Source of the DNA: Bacillota bacterium
GTDB lineage: Bacteria > Bacillota > Clostridia > Lachnospirales > Lachnospiraceae
Reading direction: 5' to 3'
NCBI GenBank assembly: GCA_023407575.1
Contig: JAEYLX010000068.1
Span: 1-64,000, forward strand
DNA length: 64,000 nucleotides
Shown here: piece by piece, positions 26,501 to 34,580 of the stretch
How positions within the stretch are numbered: the first letter of the stretch is position 1
Layout: each line of letters opens with the position of its first letter
Translations under genes and position numbers: made by a program
The notes under the pieces: model-generated
What the model was told of the DNA's origin: nothing
What the model saw: only the letters and a program-made list of their open reading frames with translations
Databases searched by the model: none

Positions 26501-26773
26501 CGGAAGACCATGGGTATCCCATCCCGCTTTACGAAGTACTTTATAGCCCTTCATGGTTCTGTAGCGTGGAACTATATCCTTAATAACTCTTGTTAACACA
26601 TGGCCAATGTGCGGTTTACCATTCGCGGTCGGCGGTCCATCATAGAAGGTATAGGTTTCTCCTTCTGCACGTTCTTTAATGCTGGCTTCAAAAATTTGAT
26701 TCTCCTGCCAGAACTTTAATACTTTTTTCTCTCTTTCGACAAAGTTTAGGTCCGTAGACACCTTATCGTACAT
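23555..26773 (-). CDS. ileS: Isoleucyl-tRNA synthetase with His-rich insertion
   Basis: 1072 aa, class I synthetase of the longer (IleS2/eukaryote-like) type. HIGH is at 55-58 and KMSKS at about 622-626; the CP1 editing domain has the LAWTTTPWTLPSN motif. An unusual insertion at about residues 262-280 reads GGCDCGHGHDHGHEHTHE, a Cys/His-rich stretch that looks metal-binding. The ATG at 26773 has AAAGGAGG 8 nt upstream; a TTG two codons earlier is ignored. Expression is controlled by a T-box leader. Confidence 0.95.
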   Translation of the reverse strand: MYDKVSTDLNFVEREKKVLKFWQENQIFEASIKERAEGETYTFYDGPPTANGKPHIGHVLTRVIKDIVPRYRTMKGYKVLRKAGWDTHGLPVELEVEKKLGINGKDQIEAYGLEPFLQECKESVWKYKGMWEDFSGTVGFWADMEDPYVTYHNDYIESEWWSLKQIWDKGLLYKGFKIVPYCPRCGTPLSSHEVAQGYKDVKEKSVIAKFRLKGTKDEYILAWTTTPWTLPSNVGLCVNPNETYVKVKVSVDAKGNVLKKDGGCDCGHGHDHGHEHTHEAAVAVGTEHYILAEALLNILEGDYEVEQTYVGKDLEYLEYEPLFDYATLDRKGHFVTCDNYVTLSDGTGVVHIAPAFGEDDNRVGKQYDLPFVQLIDGKGEFKPEATDFAGMFCKDADEPIMKMLAAKGLLFKVLKFEHSYPFCWRCDTPLIYYARESWFIKMTAVKDKLIENNNTINWMPESIGQGRFGDWLKNVQDWGLSRDRYWGTPLPIWECEDGHRHCIGSIEELKAMSDNCPDNIELHRPFIDAVTIKCPDCGKEMTRVKPVIDCWYDSGSMPFAQWHYPFENKEVFDDNFPADFISEAVDQTRGWFYSLLAISTLIFDRAPFKNVIVLGHVQDENGQKMSKSKGNAVDPFDALEQHGADAIRWYFYVNSALWLPNRFHGGAVTEGQRKFMGTLWNTYAFFVLYANIDEFDATKYQLEYDKLPVMDKWLLSKLNTLVKSVDEHLENYRITEGARLLADFVDELSNWYVRRSRERFWVKDMPQDKINAYMTLHTALVTVAKLSAPFIPFMTEDIYQNLVVKLDKNAEKSIHLCDYPTYNEEWIDQELEANMEEVLEIVVLGRACRNTANIKNRQPIGKMYVKAEKELSSFFTAIISEELNVKEVVFADDVRAFTSYNFKPQLKTLGPKFGKQLGAIRVILSELNGNAAMDELNATGQLKITLEGAEAVLEKDDLLIEAAQTEGFISNSDHGITVVLDTNLTEALIEEGFVNEIISKIQTMRKEANFEVMDHIRVSQSGNDKIKEIMLRNAEEIKNEVLAEELIFTGTQGFTKGWNLNGEEVTLGVEKL

Positions 26774-26916
26774 GTTCAAATCCTCCTTTAAAAACTATAC
26801 AATCTCCAACTCAAATATCCGGAGGATTTCCCTCCTTTAGATTCATTCGATAGAGTCTCGCGCGAAACTCATGTACTGCTCGCTTTTTATTTCATAGAAT
26901 CATTTTACTATAAAAT

Positions 26917-27182
26917 AAAAAAAGACCCACATCCGAAAAAGGATGAGAGTCATAAACTTCATTAAACCACCTGTTTCACGTACACTGCCTTAAGGCATTC
27001 ATACATTATCTAAATAACGGTAGATACCGGCGGGACTTACTAAGGAATTAATTTCACTTTTGGGTCCTGCAACTAGGGAGTGATTTTCAGTCATCTGCTA
27101 CTCGTACCAGGCTCACACTATCCCCGACTCGCTGCAACTTTTACATTATGCTTACTCTCTCCGTCAACGTTTTTACTTTATT
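26917..27182 (-). ncRNA. T-box leader (Ile) of ileS
   Basis: It reads on the minus strand as an aminoacyl-tRNA-sensing leader: an AG-box-like GAGAGAG near the 5' end, GGGGATAGTGTGAG and CCTGGTA, a specifier loop with AAAATCACTCC holding the Ile codon ATC (27082-27084), an antiterminator bulge AGGTGGTTT (26964-26972) and a terminator (26924-26934 with 26941-26951, then seven T). The T-box sequence differs from the usual GGTGGTACCGCG but keeps TGGT, which fits tRNA-Ile ending in ACCA. Confidence 0.85.
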
Positions 27183-27188
27183 GCGATA

Positions 27189-27217
27189 ATCATAGTATAT
27201 AACCTTCGTATTGTCAA
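27189..27217 (-). promoter_or_regulatory. Promoter of the ileS T-box transcript
   Basis: On the minus strand TTGACA (27212-27217), 17 nt, TATGAT (27189-27194). Transcription would start near 27182. Confidence 0.75.
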
Positions 27218-27320
27218 GGGCATTGTGGTATTCATACAAAACACAAATAAGAACTCAACCATACATCATCACATCAATAGTTTTTGTACGAATAGTTCTT
27301 GTAACCGAACTTGATTGATG

Positions 27321-27584
27321 TTACATAGTCCTTATAATATCTAATTTATATTTCTCTTTGTAATAATCTTCCATTTCCATAATACCTTTAAGGTTTGTTT
27401 TATCCTCCGAATAGCAAATTGCTACAAGAATGCTGGTAATTATGCTATAATTATTCCTGATATGCTCTACTGCTTCTCTCAATAAATCACTGCTTAAGGT
27501 AGTTTCATAAATTATAATGCTACAGTAATTATTTTCATTGATCTCATCGATTTTCCATTTGTATTTTAATCTTTCTGGGTTCAC
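27321..27584 (-). CDS. Small hypothetical protein or gene remnant
   Basis: 87 aa from a GTG. I do not recognise it. The product is acidic-basic mixed with a predicted beta strand (YCSIIIYET) and a helix. The frame is open for another 26 codons upstream without any good start, and those codons encode a plausible helix (YIEYIEVEEARYHKEL), so this may be the 3' end of a decayed gene. There is only a weak AAAGAG before the GTG. It lies between the ileS promoter and the divergent GntR gene. Confidence 0.35.
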   Translation of the reverse strand: MNPERLKYKWKIDEINENNYCSIIIYETTLSSDLLREAVEHIRNNYSIITSILVAICYSEDKTNLKGIMEMEDYYKEKYKLDIIRTM

Positions 27585-27674
27585 TAACTCTTTATGATAA
27601 CGTGCTTCTTCAACTTCAATGTATTCTATATAATGAGAAATCTCCCCGTTTCTTAAAACTTTTTATAAAAAGTA

Positions 27675-27732
27675 TTGACAATGGTAATTTTTGGTGATAG
27701 CATTTTGGTTAGTTAGTAGAGTAATCAACCAA
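27675..27732 (+). promoter_or_regulatory. Promoter and possible operator of the GntR-ABC operon
   Basis: TTGACA (27675-27680), 17 nt, TAGCAT (27698-27703). TTGGTT (27705-27710) and AACCAA (27727-27732) form an inverted repeat over the likely start point and could be the site for the GntR protein. Confidence 0.5.
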
Positions 27733-27752
27733 ATAACACAGGAGGCGAAAAT

Positions 27753-28121
27753 GTGCAACTAAATCTTAATTCCGATAAGGCAATCTTTCTACAGATAGCC
27801 GAAGGCATAGAAGACGCTATTCTCTCCGGAGCTTTTCCAGAGGATAGTCAGATTCCTTCCATTACAGAATTCTCTGTTACCTATCGAATTAATCCAGCCA
27901 CCGCTTTAAAGGGTATCACAATGCTCGTAGATCAAGGCATTATATACAAGAAGCGTGGTCTTGGAATGTTCGTAGCAAGTGGTGCAGTAGATAGCCTTAG
28001 AAACAAACGAAAAGAATTATTTTATGATAGTTACATCCTGGGTCTGATTGCAGAGGCCAAAAGACTTGAGATATCCGAGACAGATATAAAATCTATGATA
28101 GAAAGAGGGTTTCAATCATGA
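27753..28121 (+). CDS. GntR family regulator, YtrA type
   Basis: 122 aa. An N-terminal winged helix (about 10-75; DSQIPSITEFSVTYRINPATALKGI is the helix-turn-helix stretch, split here by eye) and a short C-terminal dimerisation helix. This length is typical of the YtrA subfamily, whose members usually repress an adjacent ABC exporter operon. It starts with GTG at 27753; an overlapping ATG at 27751 is out of frame and closes at once. GGAGG is 7 nt upstream. Its end overlaps the ATPase gene by 4 nt (ATGA). Confidence 0.8.
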   Translation: MQLNLNSDKAIFLQIAEGIEDAILSGAFPEDSQIPSITEFSVTYRINPATALKGITMLVDQGIIYKKRGLGMFVASGAVDSLRNKRKELFYDSYILGLIAEAKRLEISETDIKSMIERGFQS

Positions 28122-28981
28122 ATGGTATTGAGTTAAAGAATATCACAAAGTATTATGGTGAGAAATGTGTCTTAAACAACATTAGTCTTACCCTGGAAGA
28201 AAGCCATATCTATGGACTTTTAGGTAGAAATGGTGCAGGAAAATCAACTTTATTAAATATCATGACAAATCGCATCTTTGCTAATAGCGGGGAAGTAACG
28301 ATAGATGGAGCACCAGCCAGAGATAACGATTCAGCTCTTTGCAAACTTTTTCTCGTTAACGAATCCGACTATTTCCCTGAAAAAATGAAAGTTAAAAACG
28401 CTTTTTATTGGGCAAAAGAGTTTTACCCTTCCTTTGATGTTGATTATGCAAAACAATTGGCGAATTCCTTTAAACTTAATATGAATGCAATCATAAAGTC
28501 TCTTTCTACTGGCTATAACTCCATTTTCAAGCTAATTTTAGCTTTATCCGTTAACACTCCTTATATCATATTGGATGAACCAGTACTTGGTCTGGATGCA
28601 AATCATAGGGAATTATTTTATCAAATCTTACTTAAGAAGTTCAGTGACAACCCCTGTACAATTATTATATCTACTCATTTAATTGAAGAGATTTCTACCT
28701 TAATCGACCACATTATAATTATTGATCAGGGTCAGATTCTTAAGAATGATACCTGTGAATCTCTGCTTCAGCTTGGCTATACAGTAACAGGAAAAATAAC
28801 CGATGTGGATTCTTACATCTCTGGCAAACAAGTTCTGGGCTTTGATGCAATTGGCGGTCTTAAAACAGCCTATATTCTTGGGAATATGGATCATCAAATT
28901 CCTTCAAGCCTTGAAGTTTCAAAATTGGATCTTCAGAAGTTATTCATTAAACTCACCAACCACGAGGAGGTAGTACAATGA
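28118..28981 (+). CDS. ABC transporter ATP-binding protein
   Basis: 287 aa. Walker A GRNGAGKST (36-44), Walker B YIILDEP near 148-154, the switch His in STHL, and a degenerate signature, SLSTGYNSIFKL, typical of the YtrB/YxlF-like exporters that lack the strict LSGGQ. It forms the motor for the membrane protein encoded next, with which it overlaps by 4 nt. Cell-envelope stress or peptide resistance is the usual role of GntR-linked transporters of this kind; the substrate is unknown. Confidence 0.88.
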   Translation: MNGIELKNITKYYGEKCVLNNISLTLEESHIYGLLGRNGAGKSTLLNIMTNRIFANSGEVTIDGAPARDNDSALCKLFLVNESDYFPEKMKVKNAFYWAKEFYPSFDVDYAKQLANSFKLNMNAIIKSLSTGYNSIFKLILALSVNTPYIILDEPVLGLDANHRELFYQILLKKFSDNPCTIIISTHLIEEISTLIDHIIIIDQGQILKNDTCESLLQLGYTVTGKITDVDSYISGKQVLGFDAIGGLKTAYILGNMDHQIPSSLEVSKLDLQKLFIKLTNHEEVVQ

Positions 28982-29952
28982 GAATGAAGGCAGCCTTTCG
29001 TTATATAATCTTTGATTCCTGGAAATCTCTACTTATCTATTTCATAGTAATTATTGTCCTATACGGTCTAATTGGTGTAAATATAGCACATGTTGGCGTT
29101 AATCAGAATTATAGAAGCGAACGTATAAATACGTTTATTACAGAAGACGAAATTGTTGTTAACGAAGAAACTTTCGTTAAAGGTGATGAAACAATTGAAA
29201 ACGACAATGCCTCAGATAAAAGCAATATAGTTGATGATAATGTATCTTTTAATAAATCCCCCGCTGATGTTTTGGACGAATACGGGTCACGCAAAGCAAC
29301 AAAAACCTCCTCTTTTAGCGGAATGGATGCAATGGCGGCCATCTTCTTATTATTTTTAGGTTATTCTGCTTTCCGTGGCAGCTTTGGTCTTTTTCAACAA
29401 TTTAGTTTATCCAGAAAAAGTAGCTACCTTAGTTTAATTTTATCTTTATCCTCCATAGCACTTTTTATGTCAGTATTATCAAATATCATAACCTTTGCTG
29501 CAAAAACAGCTTCTGATGCCTTTGATCGCTTTCCCTATTGGTTTACGTTATACGAGGGTATCTATGAACGGACGAATGTTCTTGATTATTTTTCAGAACC
29601 CTATGTACTTAAAAGCCATATTTTTTATTTAGAAAACTTCCTATTTAATCTACTCTTTTTTATATTGTTTATAATGCTTGGTTTACTCATCTCTTTAGTT
29701 TATTACAGAATTAATCGTGTTGCAAAAATAACCTTGAATGTCGCTCTCATCTCTTTTGTAATTCTAAACGAGCAGATATTAAATACACTTTTTAGTGAGC
29801 GTACCTTACAAAATATCTCTAAATTTTTTGATACCATCTTTGGAATAAGCGCAGGTATGCCACTATACGGACTGGTTACTCTCTTATTAGCCAGTGCACT
29901 GATTCTATTCCTTAATTGGCTTCTAATGAAGCGTGTTCTCTTAAGAAGATAA
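28978..29952 (+). CDS. ABC transporter membrane subunit
   Basis: 324 aa. A first membrane helix at about 14-35 is followed by a long extracytoplasmic loop (about 36-115) rich in Asp, Glu and Asn, then about five further hydrophobic helices. It is not recognisable beyond ABC-2-like permease architecture. It is cotranslated with the ATPase (ATGA overlap) and ends the operon before a very long hairpin. Confidence 0.7.
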   Translation: MRMKAAFRYIIFDSWKSLLIYFIVIIVLYGLIGVNIAHVGVNQNYRSERINTFITEDEIVVNEETFVKGDETIENDNASDKSNIVDDNVSFNKSPADVLDEYGSRKATKTSSFSGMDAMAAIFLLFLGYSAFRGSFGLFQQFSLSRKSSYLSLILSLSSIALFMSVLSNIITFAAKTASDAFDRFPYWFTLYEGIYERTNVLDYFSEPYVLKSHIFYLENFLFNLLFFILFIMLGLLISLVYYRINRVAKITLNVALISFVILNEQILNTLFSERTLQNISKFFDTIFGISAGMPLYGLVTLLLASALILFLNWLLMKRVLLRR

Positions 29953-29980
29953 ATAAATATAATAAAATCACTTTATTCCT

Positions 29981-30044
29981 ATATACCAGAATGATAAATA
30001 AGTCTATCCAAGGGATACTTGACTTATTTATCATTCTGGTATAT
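29981..30044 (+). terminator. Very long perfect hairpin after the ABC operon
   Basis: Arms 29981-30004 and 30021-30044 are perfectly complementary over 24 bp. The 16-nt loop can add TATCC/GGATA pairing. The 3' side continues GTTTTG. It probably terminates the operon. Confidence 0.65.
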
Positions 30045-30072
30045 GTTTTGTTATAACTAAAGTTGTATGTTA

Positions 30073-30139
30073 ATCATAAGAAAAACAAAATTATTAACCT
30101 CTTATGATACTATAGAAAAATGAGCACCTTTTTGGTGCT
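30073..30139 (+). promoter_or_regulatory. Inverted repeat and hairpin before pncB
   Basis: ATCATAAG (30073-30080) and CTTATGAT (30101-30108) form an inverted repeat near a TATGATACTAT -10-like stretch; AGCACC-TTTTT-GGTGCT (30123-30139) forms a hairpin directly before the ribosome site at 30140. Either could control the gene. Confidence 0.4.
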
Positions 30140-30149
30140 GGAGGTAGCC

Positions 30150-31604
30150 ATGAATGACAGAAATCTGACCTTGCTTACAGACTTTTATGAATTAACCATG
30201 ATGCAGGGTTATTATAATACGAAGAACAATGAGACAGTTATCTTTGATCTATTCTACCGAGAGAACCCCTCTGGTAATGGTTATGCAATCTGTGCTGGTC
30301 TGGAGCAGGCAATTGAATATATTAACGATTTGCACTTTAATCCGGATGATATTGAGTACTTAAGAACCTTATCTATTTTTAATGAGGATTTCCTAAGCTA
30401 CTTGAGTGATTTTCGCTTTACTGGAGATATTTATGCCATACCAGAAGGTACTGTAGTATTTCCATCCGAGCCCTTGGTTAAAGTAATTGCTCCAATTATG
30501 GAAGCACAACTTGTAGAAACTGCGCTTCTTAATATAATTAATCATCAGAGCTTAATTGCTACAAAAGCTTCTCGTGTTGTTTACGCTGCAGGAGGTGAGC
30601 CTGTATTAGAATTTGGACTTCGTCGCGCACAGGGTCCGGATGCAGGTGTACTTGGTGCAAGAGCTGCTGTCATTGGTGGTTGTATTGGAACCAGTAATGT
30701 ACTAGCTGGTAAACTTTTTGATATTCCAGTACTGGGTACACACGCTCATAGCTGGATTATGAGCTTTGACGATGAACTCACAGCCTTCCGTAAATATGCC
30801 GAGCTTTATCCACAAAACACAACTTTCCTTGTTGATACTTATGACACCTTACGGTCCGGTGTTGTTAATGCAATTAAAGTATTTGAAGAGTTAAAGAACC
30901 AAGATAAAATGCCCGCGAAATATGGCATTCGACTTGATAGCGGTGACCTTGCTTACCTCTCCAAAAAAGCGAGGAAAATGCTTGATAATGCAGGCTTTAA
31001 AGATGCTTCAATTACTGCCTCCAGTGATTTGGATGAGTATTTAATAGACTCCTTAAAAACACAGGGTGCTAAGATTGATACCTGGGGCGTAGGTACTAAG
31101 CTCATCACCTCCAGAGATTGCCCAGCTTTTGGTGGTGTCTATAAGTTAGCAGCAGTACAGAAAAACGGTAGCTTTCAGCCGAAAATCAAGCTGTCAGAAA
31201 ATCAATGGAAAATAACCAATCCCGGCAACAAAAAAATATACAGAGTTTACGAAAAAGAAAGTGGAAAGATAAAGGCAGATCTTATTACACTAGCTGAAGA
31301 GGAATATCGCTCTGAAAATCCTCTTCTACTATTTGATCCGATTGCAACCTGGAAGAAGACCTACCTTGAACCAAATTCGTATACCTTAAGAGAATTACTT
31401 GTTCCAGTTTTTCTTAAAGGAAAATGTGTGTACAAGACTCCTCCCGTTATGGAAATCAGAAACTATTGCCTGAAGGAGCAAGAAACCCTTTGGGATGAGG
31501 TAAGAAGACTTGTGAATCCACATATGGTCTATGTAGATCTCTCTGTAAAGTTATTCCGAATGAAGTCCGAACTTCTAGACAACCTTGCAGAAAAGACCAA
31601 ATAA
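30150..31604 (+). CDS. pncB: Nicotinate phosphoribosyltransferase
   Basis: 484 aa. It converts nicotinate and PRPP to nicotinate mononucleotide in NAD salvage. The start MNDRNLTLLTDFYELTMMQG is the classic N-terminus of the family; later EFGLRRAQGPDAG, the GTHAHSWIM segment and RLDSGDLAYLSKKAR are the PRPP/nicotinate site regions. The open frame reaches 30120, but GGAGG at 30140-30144 fixes the ATG at 30150. Monocistronic. Confidence 0.92.
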   Translation: MNDRNLTLLTDFYELTMMQGYYNTKNNETVIFDLFYRENPSGNGYAICAGLEQAIEYINDLHFNPDDIEYLRTLSIFNEDFLSYLSDFRFTGDIYAIPEGTVVFPSEPLVKVIAPIMEAQLVETALLNIINHQSLIATKASRVVYAAGGEPVLEFGLRRAQGPDAGVLGARAAVIGGCIGTSNVLAGKLFDIPVLGTHAHSWIMSFDDELTAFRKYAELYPQNTTFLVDTYDTLRSGVVNAIKVFEELKNQDKMPAKYGIRLDSGDLAYLSKKARKMLDNAGFKDASITASSDLDEYLIDSLKTQGAKIDTWGVGTKLITSRDCPAFGGVYKLAAVQKNGSFQPKIKLSENQWKITNPGNKKIYRVYEKESGKIKADLITLAEEEYRSENPLLLFDPIATWKKTYLEPNSYTLRELLVPVFLKGKCVYKTPPVMEIRNYCLKEQETLWDEVRRLVNPHMVYVDLSVKLFRMKSELLDNLAEKTK

Positions 31605-31811
31605 TAACGCCTTACCAGGTTTGGATTTTTTACCATTATTTCTCGGTGAAATATTTTTATTTTTTAGTTATTTTTTTATCTAATTATGTTATACTTGAGA
31701 AAGTAAATAGACACATACGACACAGAGTAGGGGGCCATGGTCTTCTGCTCTGTATCATTGATAATCCAATTGAATACGAACGATTGGTTTTTGTAAAAAG
31801 GGGAAATTTAA
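31605..31811. other. Leader region of the VanY-type gene
   Basis: About 200 nt. A -10-like TTATACT lies near 31689. Two hairpins follow: ACAGAGTAG/CTGCTCTGT (31722-31730 with 31745-31753) and CCAAT/ATTGG (31766-31770 with 31783-31787) followed by TTTTTG, which looks like a weak attenuator. I cannot match it to a known riboswitch. Confidence 0.35.
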
Positions 31812-33131
31812 TTGAATAAAAAGAATTTAGTCATTATCATAAGCTCGTCCCTGTCACTCCTTATTATTTGTACACTTATCTTTATTGCAATTGCCCACGC
31901 ACAAGGAGATGACACCCTACCCACCAGCACTTCTTCCGAAACCGACCAATCACCAGGTTACGATCTTGATGATGACAATGACGACGATACATATATTCCT
32001 AGTACTGACATAGATGCAACGCCAACACCCGTGGTAACAGAAATTCCCGAAGAACCTTTTGTTCCTGCAACTGAGATGGATTTAGATCCTTCTAGCATTA
32101 CTGTTTTCGTGAACAAGGAATTCTCTTTGCCAAAAAGTTATAAGCCGGAAGAACTTGTAACACCGGATGTCTTCTTTGATCTTATTTATTATGATGAAAG
32201 AACCTTAATGCGTCCAGAGGCAGCAACTGCATTAGAGCAGTTGTTTCAGGCTGCAAGTGAACAAGGTTATGAACTAGCTGGTATCTCTGGATACCGCTCT
32301 TATCAGAGACAGAAAAAAATATTCACAGATAATATTCTGACAAAAGGCAAATCCCATACCTTGAAATACTCAGCCGTTCCCGGTACCAGTGAACATCAAA
32401 CCGGACTTACTATGGATATTTCCTGCTTAGCAATCAACTATGATTTATCTACAACCTTTGGAACCATACCGGAAGGTATCTGGGTTGCAGAAAATGCCCA
32501 TCTTTTTGGATTTACTATCAGATATCCTGAGGATAAGGTAGATATTACCGGCTATGCTTACGAGCCCTGGCACTTACGCTATGTAGGAAAAGGATTAGCG
32601 AAATATTTATATGAGAATGATCTCACACTGGAAGAGTACTATAATTATACACCAAGTAAGGATTTTAACTTTGAAGCGATGTATGCTGACTTAATTAATA
32701 TTACACCTAAACCCTCCCAGTTTCCTATGGATGGGGAAGGAATTGTTCTTGGTGAAAATGGTGAAATTATAGAAGGAGAACTAGGCGAAGAAACAAACCC
32801 TACAGATACAGAAGAGCCTACAGATGATGGAAAGGATGACAAGGGTAGCAAAGGTGATAAGGGTGGTAAAGGTGATAAAGATGATACCTCTAAGGATGAC
32901 ACCAAAGTAACTCCTACCATACCAATCTCTCCAACACCTGCCATATCCCCGTCTCCTACACCTACCATTGCGGTAACTATACCCCCTAAAAACCCCGTGG
33001 AAACTCCGGATGATACCGAAGAGGAACCAGAGAATACAGACCATGTTGAACCCGGCGATAACGGAGAACCAGTCGTATCAATCACTCCTGCGCCAACTTT
33101 ACCACCAGTAAGTCAGACGAATATACAATAG
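31812..33131 (+). CDS. VanY-type D-alanyl-D-alanine carboxypeptidase
   Basis: 439 aa. N-terminal membrane anchor (about 7-28), a Thr/Asp-rich linker, then a VanY/M15 zinc peptidase domain (about 110-275): SGYRSY (159-164), SEHQTGLTMDIS (193-204; Zn ligands H195 and D202) and EPWHLRYVG (251-259; E251 catalytic, H254 ligand). It trims the terminal D-Ala of peptidoglycan stem peptides. A C-terminal low-complexity tail follows, with Gly-X-Lys repeats (KGSKGDKGGKGDK) and a Thr/Pro stretch, probably wall-spanning. It starts with TTG after AAAAGGGGA. No resistance operon genes are near. Confidence 0.88.
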   Translation: MNKKNLVIIISSSLSLLIICTLIFIAIAHAQGDDTLPTSTSSETDQSPGYDLDDDNDDDTYIPSTDIDATPTPVVTEIPEEPFVPATEMDLDPSSITVFVNKEFSLPKSYKPEELVTPDVFFDLIYYDERTLMRPEAATALEQLFQAASEQGYELAGISGYRSYQRQKKIFTDNILTKGKSHTLKYSAVPGTSEHQTGLTMDISCLAINYDLSTTFGTIPEGIWVAENAHLFGFTIRYPEDKVDITGYAYEPWHLRYVGKGLAKYLYENDLTLEEYYNYTPSKDFNFEAMYADLINITPKPSQFPMDGEGIVLGENGEIIEGELGEETNPTDTEEPTDDGKDDKGSKGDKGGKGDKDDTSKDDTKVTPTIPISPTPAISPSPTPTIAVTIPPKNPVETPDDTEEEPENTDHVEPGDNGEPVVSITPAPTLPPVSQTNIQ

Positions 33132-33183
33132 AAATAAATCATCAAAATAAATGCTTAAAAATATTGTAACCAGGAGGTTATCT

Positions 33184-33912
33184 ATGCGACTGATCTTGAT
33201 TTTACTATTTTTATTAATATTCTTTATTATAAGTATTCCTCTATTCTTAATTGAATATATCATTGGACGGTTTAACAAACGCATTATGGTTGCCAATTCT
33301 CAGGCGATTGTTGTATTTGCATTTCGTGTAATATTATTAATTGGCGGTGTAAAAAGCACTATAATTGGTCGAAACAATATACCAAAGAATGAGGCCGTAT
33401 TGTATGTAGCTAATCACAGAAGCTATTTTGATGTTCTCGTTGCGTATGCCTCACTTCCGACACTAACTGGGTTTATGGCAAAAAAGGAAATTGCTAAGAT
33501 TCCTATCTTACGAACCTGGATGCGCTTATTGCAATGTTTATTTTTGGATCGCAGCGATATTAAACAGGGATTAAAAACTATCTTACAAGGAATTGAACAA
33601 ATAAAAGCTGGTTATTCTATCTTTATCTCTCCTGAGGGAACGAGAAGTCAAGGTACTGAAATGCTTCCATTTAAGGAAGGTAGTTTTAAAATGGCAGAAA
33701 AAACAGGTTGTGCAATTATTCCCGTATCCATCAGCAATACGGATGAGGTTTTTGAAAACCATATGCCTTGGATTCGGAGTGCTCATGTTATTATTGAATA
33801 CGGTACTCCCATTTATCCAAAAGAATTAAGCAAGGAACAGCAAAAGTTTCTAGGTTCTCACGTTCAGGAGATTATCCGTGAGACCCTTGCAAAAAATGCT
33901 TCCCTTATATAA
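33184..33912 (+). CDS. plsC: 1-acyl-sn-glycerol-3-phosphate acyltransferase
   Basis: 242 aa. It transfers an acyl chain to lysophosphatidic acid in phospholipid synthesis. A strong N-terminal membrane helix (about 2-28) precedes the catalytic NHRSYFD (77-83, HX4D) and the EGTRS motif near 147-151. The longest frame starts at 33151; GGAGG at 33173-33177 fixes the ATG at 33184. It follows the VanY gene by 52 nt and may be read together with it. Confidence 0.88.
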   Translation: MRLILILLFLLIFFIISIPLFLIEYIIGRFNKRIMVANSQAIVVFAFRVILLIGGVKSTIIGRNNIPKNEAVLYVANHRSYFDVLVAYASLPTLTGFMAKKEIAKIPILRTWMRLLQCLFLDRSDIKQGLKTILQGIEQIKAGYSIFISPEGTRSQGTEMLPFKEGSFKMAEKTGCAIIPVSISNTDEVFENHMPWIRSAHVIIEYGTPIYPKELSKEQQKFLGSHVQEIIRETLAKNASLI

Positions 33913-34023
33913 TTTGTATTTTAAAAAAATATCTATTTTCTTTTAGTAAGAAAAATGATACAATAATAACGTTGTTCTCTTGGGAATAGCATTAAGCAGA
34001 AAATCAGAGGAGGTACATATCTC

Positions 34024-34479
34024 ATGGATACAATCTTTATTGTGTTGATTATCGTAGCGGTTGTGGTTGCAGCGGTACTCATTACTTTATATTTTGTCGG
34101 AAGGAAACTTCAGAAGAGGCAGGAAGACTCACAAGCGCAAATGCAGGCAGCTGCCCAAACCGTATCCATTCTTGTTATTGATAAAAAAATGATGAAATTG
34201 ACGGAAGCTAATCTTCCAAAGATGGTTCTTGAGCAGACACCAAAATATATGCGTCGTTCTAAGGTTCCGATTGTTAAAGCTAAAATCGGCCCTAAGGTAA
34301 TGTCACTTATGTGTGATGCAAAGGTATTTGATTTAATTCCTGTTAAAAAAGAAGTGAAAGCAGTCCTTAGCGGCATATATATCATGGATGTTAAAGGATT
34401 AAGAGGAAATTTAGAGCCTAAAAAAGAGAAGAAATCTTTCTTTAAAAGAATTACTTCCAATCTAAAAAAAGATAAATAA
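34024..34479 (+). CDS. Membrane-anchored hypothetical protein
   Basis: 151 aa. I do not recognise its family. An N-terminal membrane helix (about 4-26) is followed by a Gln-rich helix, a compact conserved-looking domain (about 47-128; VSILVIDKKMMKLTEANLP, then AKIGPKVMSLMCDAKVFDLIPVK split here) and a Lys-rich tail. The cytoplasmic domain probably faces inward given the basic residues after the helix. GGAGG is about 8 nt upstream of the ATG. It is followed by its own terminator. Confidence 0.6.
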   Translation: MDTIFIVLIIVAVVVAAVLITLYFVGRKLQKRQEDSQAQMQAAAQTVSILVIDKKMMKLTEANLPKMVLEQTPKYMRRSKVPIVKAKIGPKVMSLMCDAKVFDLIPVKKEVKAVLSGIYIMDVKGLRGNLEPKKEKKSFFKRITSNLKKDK

Positions 34480-34504
34480 AAATAATTGTTTTGCTAATTA
34501 TATT

Positions 34505-34551
34505 CCTCTTACTTTCAAGACATAATTGTTTATAAAGTAAGAGGGTTTTTT
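34505..34551 (+). terminator. Terminator
   Basis: Perfect 11-bp stem (34505-34515 with 34534-34544) followed by GTTTTTT. Confidence 0.85.
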
Positions 34552-34580
34552 ATATCTATAAGCAGAACTTGAGAGGTCCT

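Noticed and set aside
32645..33085. 146-codon minus-strand frame over the VanY-type gene
   Set aside because: Ser/Gly/Val repeat produced by the low-complexity tail read on the other strand.
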